Numbered from the stretch's first letter, positions 6,660-15,659 are shown. The stretch: 21,245 nucleotides of DNA from Rhodocyclaceae bacterium (GCA_030682595.1 JAUXNZ010000006.1:1-21245), one strand, 5' to 3'. A program made the numbers and translations. The notes: generated by a model from the letters alone, not told the origin.

Positions 6660-7706
6660 ATGCAAGTCGGACGCATCACACTGACGCAGTTCATCAACGA
6701 GGAGCAACGGCAGATCGAGGGAGCCACCGGCGATTTCACCGGCCTGCTCAACGACATCGCCATCGCCAGCAAGACCATCGCCAGTGCCATCGGCAAAGGT
6801 GCGCTGATGGCCACCGGCAAGGAACTCAACGCGAAACTCGAAGCACTGGCCAACGAGGTCATGTTGCAGGCGGGCATCGCCACCGGCCACCTCGCCGCGA
6901 TGGCTTCCGAGGATATGCAGGGCATCAGCCACATTCCCGCCGGGCAGCCGCGCGGCAAGTATCTGCTGTGCTTCGACCCCCTGAATGGCTCGGGAAATCT
7001 GGACATCAACTTTCAGACCGGCACGATCTTTTCGATTTTTCGGGCACCAGACCCCGCGCGGAAACCCAAAGAGGCGGATTTCCTGCAGCCCGGCACGCAG
7101 ATGCTGTGCGCGGGCCTCATCCAGTATGGCGCCTCGACCCGCCTGCTCCTTACCACTGGTGTCGGCGTCAACGGCTTCACGCTCGACCGCGAAGTCGGCG
7201 AATTCATTTTGACCCACCCCAAGATGAGTATTCCCGTCGAGGCGTCCACCTTCGCCATCAACGCCTCCAACGAGCGCTTCTGGGAACCGCCGGTGCGCCG
7301 TTACGTGCAGGAGTGCATGGCCGGCAAGGAAGGCCCCCGGGGCAAGGATTTCGGCATGCGCTGGGTTGCTTCGCTGGTCGCCGAGGCCTATCGCATCCTT
7401 ACGCGTGGCGGTGTGTTTCTCTATCCGCACGATGAACGGACCCGCGAGCAGGGCGGTCGACTCGGTCTGCTCTACGAAGCCAACCCGATTGCCTTCATCA
7501 TCGAGCAGGCCGGCGGCGCCGCGATTACCGGCCGCAACCGCATTCTCGACATCAAGCCGAGCGAGCTGCATCAGCGCGCCCCCTTCATCTTCGGTTCGAA
7601 GGACGAAGTGGAGCGTCTGCATCACTACCACCACGAATACGTCGAGGGCAAGGACCTGGAAGGTTACGATATGCCGTTGTTCTCCTCGCGCTCCCTGTTT
7701 CGCTAG
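6660..7706 (+). CDS. fbp: Fructose-1,6-bisphosphatase class I, with atypical metal-site residues
   Basis: A 348-residue enzyme that dephosphorylates fructose-1,6-bisphosphate in acceptor regeneration and gluconeogenesis. The start has an excellent AGGAGG site and MQVGRITLTQFI is the usual N-terminus; an upstream ATG at 6627 is not needed. Class I landmarks are present (TGDFTGLLNDIA, DFLQPGTQ, GEFILTHP, INASNERFWEPP, GPRGKDFGMRW, RILTRGG, LLYEANPIAFIIEQAGGAA). However, the DPLDGSSN motif reads DPLNGSGN (106-113), so the second metal-ligand Asp is Asn109; the usual KLD reads KLE (E61) and SEE reads SED (D85). The segment before KLE (about 45-58) is also shorter than I remember. It may be a divergent but active enzyme. 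First gene of the cbb-type operon. Confidence 0.9.
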   Translation: MQVGRITLTQFINEEQRQIEGATGDFTGLLNDIAIASKTIASAIGKGALMATGKELNAKLEALANEVMLQAGIATGHLAAMASEDMQGISHIPAGQPRGKYLLCFDPLNGSGNLDINFQTGTIFSIFRAPDPARKPKEADFLQPGTQMLCAGLIQYGASTRLLLTTGVGVNGFTLDREVGEFILTHPKMSIPVEASTFAINASNERFWEPPVRRYVQECMAGKEGPRGKDFGMRWVASLVAEAYRILTRGGVFLYPHDERTREQGGRLGLLYEANPIAFIIEQAGGAAITGRNRILDIKPSELHQRAPFIFGSKDEVERLHHYHHEYVEGKDLEGYDMPLFSSRSLFR

Positions 7707-7774
7707 CCGACGCTTACTTCAGCCCATTCCGTCGGCCCTCTTAATCTTTCCTACTTTTTTTTCCGGAGACGTTC

Positions 7775-8653
7775 ATGTCGGTCAAGCATCCAGTCATTGC
7801 CATCACCGGCTCATCGGGGGCGGGCACTTCCTCGGTCACCAAATCTTTTCAGCATGTCTTTCGGCGCGAAAAACTCAACGCCGCGATTGTCGAAGGCGAT
7901 TCCTATCATCGCTACGACCGCAAGGCGATGAAGGAGCAGGCTGCCGCCCAGGCCAAGCTGGGCAACAATCACTTCAGCCACTTCAGCCCCGAAACCAACG
8001 TCCTCGATGAACTGGAAAATCTGTTCAAGACCTATGGTGAAACGGGTACCGGCAAGCGCCGTTACTATCTGCACAACGCCGAGGAAGCGGCGCCGTACAA
8101 ACAGGAGCCGGGCACCTTCACTCCCTGGCAGGACCTGCCGCCCGCCGATCTGTTGTTCTATGAAGGTCTGCATGGCGCGGTCGTCACCGACCAGTTGAAT
8201 ATCGCGCAGTACGCCGACCTGCTGGTGGGGGTGGTGCCGATCATCAACCTCGAATGGGTCCAGAAGCTGGTGCGCGACAAGTCGGCGCGCGGCTATTCGA
8301 CCGAGGCGGTGGTGGACACCATCATGCGGCGCATGCCGGATTATGTGAATTACATCATTCCGCAGTTTTCGCGCACCCATGTGAACTTCCAGCGCGTGCC
8401 GACCGTGGATACCTCGAACCCCTTCATCGCCCAGGACATTCCGACCGCGGACGAAAGTTTTGTCGTGATCCGCTTCGCCAACCCGAAGGGCATCGACTTC
8501 CCCTACCTGCTGTCGATGATCCACGATTCCTTCATGTCGCGCCCCAATGTCATCGTCGTGCCGGGCGGCAAAATGGAACTGGCGATGCAGCTGATTTTCA
8601 CGCCGATGATTCTGCGCCTGATGGAGAACAAGCGGCGCGCCGCGGCACTGTGA
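7775..8653 (+). CDS. prk: Phosphoribulokinase (class I, proteobacterial)
   Basis: A 292-residue kinase that makes ribulose-1,5-bisphosphate from ribulose-5-phosphate and ATP, the step unique to the Calvin cycle with RubisCO. The P-loop is GSSGAGTSS (12-20). Other class I features are EGDSYHRYDR, FSPETNVLDELE, LLFYEGLHGAV (catalytic-base and Walker B region), KLVRDKSARGYS, MPDYVNYIIPQFSRTHVNFQRVPTVDTSNPF and PGGKMELAMQL. Length fits the octameric bacterial class rather than the longer plant/cyanobacterial class. GGAG lies eight bases before the ATG. It follows fbp after 68 bases. Its presence is the best evidence that the organism fixes CO2. The alternative symbol is cbbP. Confidence 0.97.
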   Translation: MSVKHPVIAITGSSGAGTSSVTKSFQHVFRREKLNAAIVEGDSYHRYDRKAMKEQAAAQAKLGNNHFSHFSPETNVLDELENLFKTYGETGTGKRRYYLHNAEEAAPYKQEPGTFTPWQDLPPADLLFYEGLHGAVVTDQLNIAQYADLLVGVVPIINLEWVQKLVRDKSARGYSTEAVVDTIMRRMPDYVNYIIPQFSRTHVNFQRVPTVDTSNPFIAQDIPTADESFVVIRFANPKGIDFPYLLSMIHDSFMSRPNVIVVPGGKMELAMQLIFTPMILRLMENKRRAAAL

Positions 8654-8742
8654 GGCGCGTTTTGCGTCGTCGCTCACCCGATACTTGCAACCCCTGAAGC
8701 CGGGTTTCGCGGATAATCGCGGATTCCCGAGGAGAAACTATC

Positions 8743-10758
8743 ATGTCTGCCACTTTTAGCGATTTCGAGCCGCCCGTGTTCAATAACCTGACCAGCGCGA
8801 TCCGCGCCCTGGCCATGGATGCCGTGCAGAAGGCCAATTCCGGCCACCCTGGCGCGCCCATGGGCATGGCCGAGATTGCCGAGGTGCTGTGGAACCACCA
8901 CATGCGCCATAACCCCAACAACCCGCAATGGGCCAACCGCGACCGCTTCGTGCTGTCGAACGGTCACGGCTCGATGCTGATCTACGCCCTGCTGCACCTC
9001 ACCGGCTATGACCTCAGCATCGACGACCTCAAGCAGTTTCGCCAGTTGCACAGCAAGACCCCGGGCCACCCCGAGCTCGGCTACACGCCGGGCGTCGAGA
9101 CCACCACCGGCCCGCTCGGCCAGGGCATCACCAACGCCGTCGGCATGGCGATGGCCGAGAAGCTGCTGGCCAACGAATTCAACAAGCCGGGCCACGAGAT
9201 CGTCGATCACCGCACCTGGACCTTCCTGGGCGATGGTTGCCTGATGGAAGGCATTTCGCATGAAGCCTGCGCGCTGGCCGGCACCTGGGGCCTGGGCAAG
9301 CTGACCGCCTTCTGGGACGACAACGGCATCTCCATCGACGGCCATGTCGAAGGCTGGTTCACCGACGACACCCCCAAGCGTTTCGAAGCCTATGGCTGGC
9401 ATGTCGTGCCGAACGTCAATGGCCATGATCCGGAGGCCCTGCACGCCGCCATCGAGGCCGCCAAGGCCGTCACCGACAAGCCCTCGCTGATCTGCTGCAA
9501 GACGGTGATCGGCGCCGGTTCGCCCAGCAAGCAGGGCACCCATGACGTGCATGGCGCGCCGCTCGGCGATATCGAGATTGCGCTGACCCGCCCGCACATC
9601 GGCTGGCACTTCGGCCCCTTCGAGATTCCCCAGGAAGTTTACGAGGCCTGGGATGCCAAGAAAAAGGGCGCCGAATGGGAAGCCGGCTGGAACCAGAAGC
9701 TCGAACATTATGCGAAAGCCTTTCCTGCCGAGGCCGCCGAGTTCAAACGCCGCATGGCCAACGAACTGCCCGCCCAGTGGGCCGAGCACGCTGCCAAGGC
9801 CATCGAAGGCGCCAACGCCAAGGCCGAGACCGTCGCCACCCGCAAGGCTTCGCAGATCGCCATCAACGCGCTGGCCCCGGCGCTGCCCGAGTTCCTCGGC
9901 GGCTCCGCCGACCTGACCGGCTCCAACCTGACCAACTGGACGGGCTGCAAGCATGTCTCCGGCAAGTCTTGTGGCAATTACATCTCCTACGGCGTGCGCG
10001 AGTTCGGCATGGCGCACATCATGAACGGCATGGCGCTGCACGGCGGCCTGCTGCCCTTCGGTGGCACCTTCCTGATGTTCTCGGAATACGCCCGCAATGC
10101 CCTGCGCATGTCGGCGCTGCTGAAGCAGCGCGTGATCTATGTGTTCACGCACGACTCCATCGGCCTCGGCGAGGACGGCCCGACGCACCAGCCGGTCGAG
10201 CAGATCGCCACGTTGCGCCTGATCCCCAACATGGATGTCTGGCGTCCTTGCGATACGGTCGAGACCATGGTGGCCTGGACGGCTGCCGTCGAGAAGGCCA
10301 CCGGCCCGAGCTCGCTGGCGCTGTCACGCCAGAACTTGCCCTTCGTCGCCCGCGATGCCGCGACCATCCAGAACATCAAGAAGGGCGGCTACGTCGTTTC
10401 CGCCGCCAAGAGCGCCGCCAAGGCCATCATCATCGCCACGGGTTCCGAAGTCGAACTGGCACTCAAGGCGCAGGCCGCGCTGGCCCAGGAGAACATCCAG
10501 GTCAGCGTGGTGTCGATGCCCAGCACCAACGTTTTTGACCGGCAGAGCGCGGCTTACCAGGACAGTGTGCTGCCCAAGGGGTTGCCGCGCATTGTCGTCG
10601 AGGCGGGCGTCACCGGCGGCTGGTGGAAATATGTCGGCGGCGCGGGCACGGTGATCGGCCTCGACCGTTTCGGCGAGTCGGCCCCGGCCGGCGTGCTGTT
10701 CAAGGAATTCGGTTTCACGGTGGATAACGTCGTGAAATCAGTCAAGCAATTTGTCTAA
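8743..10758 (+). CDS. tkt: Transketolase
   Basis: A 671-residue thiamine-diphosphate enzyme of normal length, moving two-carbon units between sugar phosphates in the Calvin and pentose phosphate cycles. Visible motifs are NSGHPGAPMGMAE (substrate and ThDP contacts), SNGHGSMLIYALLHLTGYDL, ETTTGPLGQG, the ThDP/Mg motif beginning GDGCLMEGISHEA and ending WDDN, and the catalytic glutamate E420 in VREFGMAHIMNG. The C-terminal domain holds ATGSEVELAL. AGGAG lies nine bases before the ATG. It is the third gene of the cbb-type operon, 89 bases after prk. The alternative symbol is cbbT. Confidence 0.97.
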   Translation: MSATFSDFEPPVFNNLTSAIRALAMDAVQKANSGHPGAPMGMAEIAEVLWNHHMRHNPNNPQWANRDRFVLSNGHGSMLIYALLHLTGYDLSIDDLKQFRQLHSKTPGHPELGYTPGVETTTGPLGQGITNAVGMAMAEKLLANEFNKPGHEIVDHRTWTFLGDGCLMEGISHEACALAGTWGLGKLTAFWDDNGISIDGHVEGWFTDDTPKRFEAYGWHVVPNVNGHDPEALHAAIEAAKAVTDKPSLICCKTVIGAGSPSKQGTHDVHGAPLGDIEIALTRPHIGWHFGPFEIPQEVYEAWDAKKKGAEWEAGWNQKLEHYAKAFPAEAAEFKRRMANELPAQWAEHAAKAIEGANAKAETVATRKASQIAINALAPALPEFLGGSADLTGSNLTNWTGCKHVSGKSCGNYISYGVREFGMAHIMNGMALHGGLLPFGGTFLMFSEYARNALRMSALLKQRVIYVFTHDSIGLGEDGPTHQPVEQIATLRLIPNMDVWRPCDTVETMVAWTAAVEKATGPSSLALSRQNLPFVARDAATIQNIKKGGYVVSAAKSAAKAIIIATGSEVELALKAQAALAQENIQVSVVSMPSTNVFDRQSAAYQDSVLPKGLPRIVVEAGVTGGWWKYVGGAGTVIGLDRFGESAPAGVLFKEFGFTVDNVVKSVKQFV

Positions 10759-10781
10759 TCGAAACCAGGAGATTTACTCAC

Positions 10782-11780
10782 ATGACCATTAAAGTTGGCA
10801 TCAACGGCTTCGGCCGTATCGGCCGCATGGCTTTCCGCGCCATCGCCAAGGATTTCCCCGAACTCGAAGTCGTCGGCATCAACGACCTGCTCGAACCCGA
10901 CTACCTCGCCTACATGCTGAAGTACGACTCCGTGCATGGCCGCTTCAATGGCGACATCGCCGTCGAGGGCAGCAACCTCATCGTCAAGGGCAAGAAGATC
11001 CGCCTGACCGCCGAGAAGGACCCGGCCAACCTGAAGTGGAACGAGATCGGCGCCGACATCGTCATCGAGTGCACCGGCTTCTTCCTGACCAAGGACACCT
11101 GCCAGAAGCACATCGCCGCCGGCGCCAAGAAAGTCGTGCAGTCGGCTCCCTCCAAGGACGACACCCCGATGTTCGTCTACGGCGTGAACCACGAGAAGTA
11201 TGCCGGCGAGACCATCGTCTCCGCCGCCTCCTGCACCACCAACTGCCTGGCGCCCGTCGCCAAGGTGCTCAACGACAACTGGGGCATCAAGCGCGGCCTG
11301 ATGACCACCGTGCATGCCGCCACCGCCACCCAGAAGACCGTCGATGGCCCATCCATGAAGGACTGGCGCGGCGGCCGCGGCATCCTCGAGAACATCATCC
11401 CGTCCTCGACCGGCGCCGCCAAGGCGGTCGGCGTGGTGCTGCCGGAACTGAAGGGCAAGCTCACCGGCATGGCCTTCCGCGTCCCGACCTCTGACGTTTC
11501 TGTGGTCGACCTCACCGTCGAACTGAACAAGGAAGCCTCCTACAAGGACATCTGCGCCGCCATGAAGGCCGCCTCCGAAGGCGCCATGAAAGGCGTGCTC
11601 GGCTACACCGAAGAGAAAGTGGTCTCGACCGACTTCGTCGGCCACACCGCGCCTTCGACCTTCGACGCCGAAGCCGGCATCGCCCTCGACAGCACCTTCG
11701 TCAAGGTCGTCGCCTGGTACGACAACGAGTACGGCTACACCTGCAACATGCTGCGCTTCGTCAAGCACGTTGCCAAATGA
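10782..11780 (+). CDS. gap: Glyceraldehyde-3-phosphate dehydrogenase, type I
   Basis: A 332-residue enzyme interconverting 1,3-bisphosphoglycerate and glyceraldehyde-3-phosphate. The Rossmann motif is GINGFGRIGRMAFRA (residues 6-20), followed by VVGINDL, where the Asp after Asn favours NAD(H). The catalytic site is SAASCTTNC with C151, and the substrate region is TVHAATATQKTVDGPS. The C-terminus WYDNEYGYTCNMLRFV is standard. AGGAG precedes the ATG. It lies 23 bases after tkt. The alternative symbol is cbbG. Confidence 0.97.
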   Translation: MTIKVGINGFGRIGRMAFRAIAKDFPELEVVGINDLLEPDYLAYMLKYDSVHGRFNGDIAVEGSNLIVKGKKIRLTAEKDPANLKWNEIGADIVIECTGFFLTKDTCQKHIAAGAKKVVQSAPSKDDTPMFVYGVNHEKYAGETIVSAASCTTNCLAPVAKVLNDNWGIKRGLMTTVHAATATQKTVDGPSMKDWRGGRGILENIIPSSTGAAKAVGVVLPELKGKLTGMAFRVPTSDVSVVDLTVELNKEASYKDICAAMKAASEGAMKGVLGYTEEKVVSTDFVGHTAPSTFDAEAGIALDSTFVKVVAWYDNEYGYTCNMLRFVKHVAK

Positions 11781-11805
11781 GCGCCAAATAATAGATTAGC
11801 AATCC

Positions 11806-11843
11806 AAGCGCTGCCCACCCGCAACATGGAGCGGGCAGCGCTT
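11806..11843 (+). other. Stem-loop in the gap-pgk spacer
   Basis: AAGCGCTGCCC and GGGCAGCGCTT form a perfect 11-bp stem around a 16-base loop. No U-run follows, so it is not a classical terminator. In the operon mRNA it could stop 3' exonucleases, mark a processing site or tune pgk translation, whose ribosome site lies about 25 bases downstream. Confidence 0.65.
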
Positions 11844-11878
11844 CAGTGGCTGATTTCAACAATTCCAGGAGACAACAC

Positions 11879-13063
11879 ATGCCCAAATTCATCCGCATGA
11901 CCGACCTCGACCTCAAGGGCAAGCGCGTGTACATCCGTGCCGACCTCAACGTGCCGGTCAAGGACGGCAAGGTCACCTCCGATGCCCGCATCAGCGCCTC
12001 GATGCCCACCATCGAGCACGCCCTGAAGGCTGGCGCCAGGGTCATGGTGACTTCCCACCTCGGCCGTCCGACCGAAGGCGAATGGAGCGCGGAGGTTTCG
12101 CTCAAGCCCGTCGCCGACGTCATGGCCGCCAAACTGGGCAAGCCGGTGCGCCTGATCAAGGACTGGGTCGATGGCGGTTTCGAAGTCGCTGAAGGCGAAG
12201 TCGTGCTGCTGGAAAACTGCCGCGTCAACAAGGGCGAGAAGAAGAACGTCGAAGAAACCGCGAAGAAGTACGCTGCGCTGTGCGACATCTTCGTCATGGA
12301 CGCCTTCGGCACGGCCCACCGCGCTGAGGCCTCCACCTACGGCATCGCCCAATTCGCCCCGGCCGCCTGCGCCGGCAAGCTCGTTACCGAGGAACTCGAA
12401 GCCCTCGACAAGGCGCTGGCCAATCCGGCGCGGCCGATGGTCGCCATCGTCGGCGGCTCCAAGGTATCGACCAAGCTGACCGTGCTGGAAGCCCTGTCGG
12501 AGAAATGCGAACAACTGGTCGTTGGCGGCGGCATCGCCAACACCTTCCTCAAGGCCTCCGGCAAGAACGTCGGCAAGTCACTGTGCGAGGATGACCTGGT
12601 GCCCACCGCCCAGGCCCTGATGAAAAAGATGACGGCGCGCGGCGCCACCATCCCGATCGCCGTCGATGTGGTCTGCGGCAAAAAATTCGATGCCAACGAA
12701 CCGGCCGTGAGCAAGGATGCCGGCGCCGTCGCCGACGACGACATGATTTTCGACATCGGCCCGAAGTCGGCGCAGGAACTCGTCGACATCATCATGAAGG
12801 CCGGCACCGTGGTGTGGAACGGGCCGGTCGGCGTGTTCGAATTCGACCAGTTCGGCGCCGGCACGAAAGCCATCGCCATGGCCATCGCCAACACCAAGGC
12901 CTTCACCCTGGCCGGCGGTGGCGACACCATCGCCGCCATCCAGAAGTACGACATCTTCGACAAGGTGTCCTACATCTCCACCGCCGGTGGCGCCTTTCTC
13001 GAATATCTGGAAGGCAAGGTCCTGCCCGCCGTCGCCATGCTCGAACAGCGCGCCAAGGGCTAA
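11879..13063 (+). CDS. pgk: Phosphoglycerate kinase
   Basis: A 394-residue monomeric kinase that phosphorylates 3-phosphoglycerate in CO2 fixation, or makes ATP in glycolysis. Landmarks are RADLNVPVKDGKVTSDARI, TSHLGRPTEGEW, YAALCDIFVMDAFGTAHRAEAST, PMVAIVGGSKVSTKLTVLEAL, VGGGIANTF, VVWNGPVGVFEF, AGGGDTIAAI and the C-terminus EYLEGKVLPAVAMLEQRAKG. The usual LENVRFNKGEKK reads LENCRVNKGEKK, a mild departure. The start at 11879 has AGGAG eight bases upstream; an in-frame ATG at 11846 falls just past the spacer stem-loop and adds 11 unrelated residues. The alternative symbol is cbbK. Confidence 0.97.
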   Translation: MPKFIRMTDLDLKGKRVYIRADLNVPVKDGKVTSDARISASMPTIEHALKAGARVMVTSHLGRPTEGEWSAEVSLKPVADVMAAKLGKPVRLIKDWVDGGFEVAEGEVVLLENCRVNKGEKKNVEETAKKYAALCDIFVMDAFGTAHRAEASTYGIAQFAPAACAGKLVTEELEALDKALANPARPMVAIVGGSKVSTKLTVLEALSEKCEQLVVGGGIANTFLKASGKNVGKSLCEDDLVPTAQALMKKMTARGATIPIAVDVVCGKKFDANEPAVSKDAGAVADDDMIFDIGPKSAQELVDIIMKAGTVVWNGPVGVFEFDQFGAGTKAIAMAIANTKAFTLAGGGDTIAAIQKYDIFDKVSYISTAGGAFLEYLEGKVLPAVAMLEQRAKG

Positions 13064-13071
13064 TTTTTGAG

Positions 13072-13094
13072 TGGGCCGCGACTGCCGCGGCCCA
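13072..13094 (+). other. Stem-loop in the pgk-pyk spacer
   Basis: TGGGCCGCG and CGCGGCCCA make a perfect 9-bp GC stem with the loop ACTGC, beginning 8 bases after the pgk stop. No U-run follows. It ends about 20 bases before the pyk ATG, which lacks a Shine-Dalgarno, so it may influence pyk expression or stabilise the upstream mRNA. Confidence 0.65.
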
Positions 13095-13114
13095 TCACTC
13101 TATATCCAACTCCA

Positions 13115-14554
13115 ATGCAACGTTCCACCACAAGTGTCGCTACCCTGGGCCCGGCTTCATCGGACCAGGACACGCTTGACCGGCTGGTGTTTGCCGGGAT
13201 CGACATCGTGCGGCTGAATTTTTCGCACGGCACGATCGACGACCACAAGCGGCGCATTGCCCTGCTGCAGCAGGCCATGCAGACGCACGGCCGCACGGTC
13301 GGCATGATGGCCGACCTGCAGGGCCCGAAGATTCGTGTCGGCAAGTTTGCCGGTGGCAAGGTGCTGCTGAAATCCGGCCAGCAGTTCATTCTCGATGCTC
13401 AGTGTTCCCTGGGCGATGGCGGGCGGGTTGGCCTCGATTATCCCGAACTGGTCGAGGACGTGGCCGCTGGCGACACGCTCCTGCTCGATGACGGGCGCAT
13501 CGTCATGGATATCGAGCGCATCGAGGATGAGGAAATTCATTGCATCGTCCGCCATGGCGGCGAACTATCGAACAACAAGGGCATCAACAAACAGGGCGGC
13601 GGCCTTTCCGCGCCGGCGCTGACTGCCAAGGACATCGAGGACATCCAGACCGCCGCCGAACTGCAGGTGGATTTTGTCGCCGTGTCCTTTCCGAAATCCG
13701 GCGGCGACCTGCGCCTGGCCAGGAAGCTCCTGCACAAGGCAGGCTCCAGCGCCCTGGTGGTCGCCAAGATCGAGCGCGTCGAGGCGATCGAAAATCTCGA
13801 AGACATTTTGCATGCCTGTGACGGCGTGATGGTGGCGCGCGGCGATCTGGCCGTCGAAGTCGGCGATGCCGCCGTGCCGGCCCTGCAGAAAAAAATCATC
13901 CGCCGCGCCCGCGAACACAACAAGTTCGCCATCACCGCCACGCAGATGATGGAGTCGATGATCAAGAGCCCGATTCCGACGCGCGCCGAGGTGTCGGACG
14001 TCGCCAACGCCGTGCTCGACGGCACCGACGCAGTAATGTTGTCGGCCGAAACCGCCGCCGGTGACTATCCGGTCGAGACCGTGCTCGCCATGGCGCGCAT
14101 TTGTCACGAGGCCGAGAAATCGACCGATGCCGCCGCGCTCGACCGCCATTTTCTTGACCGCGTCTTCACCCGTATCGACCAGTCGGTCGCCATGGCCGCC
14201 CTGTTCACCGCGCACCATCTGCAGGTCAAGGCCATCGCCACGCTGACCCAGTCCGGCTCGACCGCCTTGTGGATCTCGCGTCTCGATTGCGGCGTGCCGA
14301 TCTATGCCATGACTCCGGATATTCGCACCCGTTACAAGGTCAGCGCCTATCGCGGCGTGCACCCCCTGATGATGCGCTATGTCGGGCATGACCGCGAGGA
14401 ACTCCTGTTCGAAGCGGAAGAGGAATTAATCCGCTCTGGCGCAGTCGAACTTGGCGACCTGATCGTGCTGACCTATGGTGAACCCATCGGCCAGGCGGGC
14501 GGCACCAACACGCTGAAACTCGTCAGGGTCGGCGAACACAGACCCACGTACTAA
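13115..14554 (+). CDS. pyk: Pyruvate kinase
   Basis: A 479-residue enzyme converting phosphoenolpyruvate and ADP to pyruvate and ATP. Motifs are VATLGPASSD at the N-terminus, IVRLNFSHG, ADLQGPKIRVG, the active-site stretch VVAKIERVEAIENLEDIL, GVMVARGDLAVEVG, ATQMMESMI, PTRAEVSDVANAVLDGTDAVMLSAETAAGDYP, and a C-terminal domain ending in TNTLKLVRVGEH. Length fits the PykA type. I place the start at ATG 13115, which gives the normal N-terminus, although no clear ribosome site precedes it; an in-frame ATG at 13067 would run through the pgk-pyk stem-loop. The gene sits inside a Calvin-type operon, draining triose phosphate to pyruvate. Confidence 0.94.
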   Translation: MQRSTTSVATLGPASSDQDTLDRLVFAGIDIVRLNFSHGTIDDHKRRIALLQQAMQTHGRTVGMMADLQGPKIRVGKFAGGKVLLKSGQQFILDAQCSLGDGGRVGLDYPELVEDVAAGDTLLLDDGRIVMDIERIEDEEIHCIVRHGGELSNNKGINKQGGGLSAPALTAKDIEDIQTAAELQVDFVAVSFPKSGGDLRLARKLLHKAGSSALVVAKIERVEAIENLEDILHACDGVMVARGDLAVEVGDAAVPALQKKIIRRAREHNKFAITATQMMESMIKSPIPTRAEVSDVANAVLDGTDAVMLSAETAAGDYPVETVLAMARICHEAEKSTDAAALDRHFLDRVFTRIDQSVAMAALFTAHHLQVKAIATLTQSGSTALWISRLDCGVPIYAMTPDIRTRYKVSAYRGVHPLMMRYVGHDREELLFEAEEELIRSGAVELGDLIVLTYGEPIGQAGGTNTLKLVRVGEHRPTY

Positions 14555-14578
14555 CCTTACAGAGAAGAGGAGATTTTC

Positions 14579-15643
14579 ATGCCACTCGTATCGATGCGCC
14601 AACTGCTGGACCACGCCGCCGAAAACGGCTACGGCCTCCCCGCGTTCAACGTCAACAACCTCGAACAGATCCAGGCCATCATGGAAGCCGCCGAGGAAAC
14701 CAACAGCCCGGTGATCATGCAGGGCTCGGCCGGCGCCCGCAAATATGCCGGCGAGGCCTACCTGCGCCACCTCATCGAGGCGGCCATCGAGAGCCATCCC
14801 GATATCCCGATCGTCATGCACCAGGATCACGGCGCCAGCCCGGCGGTCTGCATCCAGTCGATGCGTTCCGGCTTCTCCAGCGTGATGATGGATGGCTCCC
14901 TGATGGAAGACGCCAAGACGCCTTCCAGTTTCCAGTACAACGTTGACACCACCCGGCATGTCGTCGACATCGCCCACGCCATCGGCGTTTCGGTCGAAGG
15001 CGAACTGGGCTGCCTGGGTTCGCTCGAATCCGGCATGGGCGAAAAGGAAGACGGCCACGGCGCCGAAGGCGTGCTGTCGCATGACCAGTTGCTCACCGAC
15101 CCCACCGAAGCCGCCGAATTCGTCAAGGCGACTCAGGTAGACGCGTTGGCTATCGCGATTGGCACCTCACACGGCGCCTACAAGTTCACCCGTCCGCCCA
15201 CGGGCGCGGTGCTGCGCATCGACCGCATCAAGGAAATCCACGCGCGTCTGCCCAACACCCACCTGGTGATGCACGGCTCCTCCAGCGTGCCGCAGGACTG
15301 GCTGAAGATCATCAACGAGAACGGCGGCGAAATGGGCGCCACCTACGGCGTGCCGGTCGAGGAAATCGTCGAAGGCATCAAGAATGGCGTGCGCAAGGTC
15401 AACATCGACACCGACCTGCGCATGGCCTCCACGGGCGCGATTCGCCAGTTCCTCAACAAGGATCGCAAGAACTTCGATCCGCGCAAGTTCCTGATTGAAG
15501 CGCGCAAGGCGATGAAGGCAATCTGCAAGGCGCGTTACGAAGCCTTCGGCTGCGCCGGCATGGCCAGCAAGATCAAGCCGATCAGCCTCGAGACCATGTC
15601 GCTCCGCTACAAGAAGGGCGAACTGAACGCGATCGTCAAGTAA
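14579..15643 (+). CDS. fba: Fructose-bisphosphate aldolase, class II (CbbA type)
   Basis: A 354-residue zinc-dependent aldolase condensing triose phosphates, and in the Calvin cycle also able to form sedoheptulose-1,7-bisphosphate. It shows GLPAFNVNNLEQI, PVIMQGSAGARKYAG, the catalytic and metal motif MHQDHG (D83, H84), MMDGSLMED, GVSVEGELGCLGSLE, AIAIGTSHGAYKF, LVMHGSSSVP and the phosphate-binding VRKVNIDTDLRMA. AAGAGGAG lies about eight bases before the ATG. It is the last gene of the operon, 24 bases after pyk, and is followed by a strong terminator. The alternative symbol is cbbA. Confidence 0.97.
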   Translation: MPLVSMRQLLDHAAENGYGLPAFNVNNLEQIQAIMEAAEETNSPVIMQGSAGARKYAGEAYLRHLIEAAIESHPDIPIVMHQDHGASPAVCIQSMRSGFSSVMMDGSLMEDAKTPSSFQYNVDTTRHVVDIAHAIGVSVEGELGCLGSLESGMGEKEDGHGAEGVLSHDQLLTDPTEAAEFVKATQVDALAIAIGTSHGAYKFTRPPTGAVLRIDRIKEIHARLPNTHLVMHGSSSVPQDWLKIINENGGEMGATYGVPVEEIVEGIKNGVRKVNIDTDLRMASTGAIRQFLNKDRKNFDPRKFLIEARKAMKAICKARYEAFGCAGMASKIKPISLETMSLRYKKGELNAIVK

Positions 15644-15659
15644 CAGCATTCGCTCCAGC

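Noticed and set aside
6239..7009. 256-codon minus-strand frame across the spacer into fbp
   Set aside because: Antisense to fbp and the terminator palindrome; no domain and no ribosome site.
8674..10188. 504-codon minus-strand open frame
   Set aside because: Completely antisense to the well-supported transketolase gene; no family motifs.
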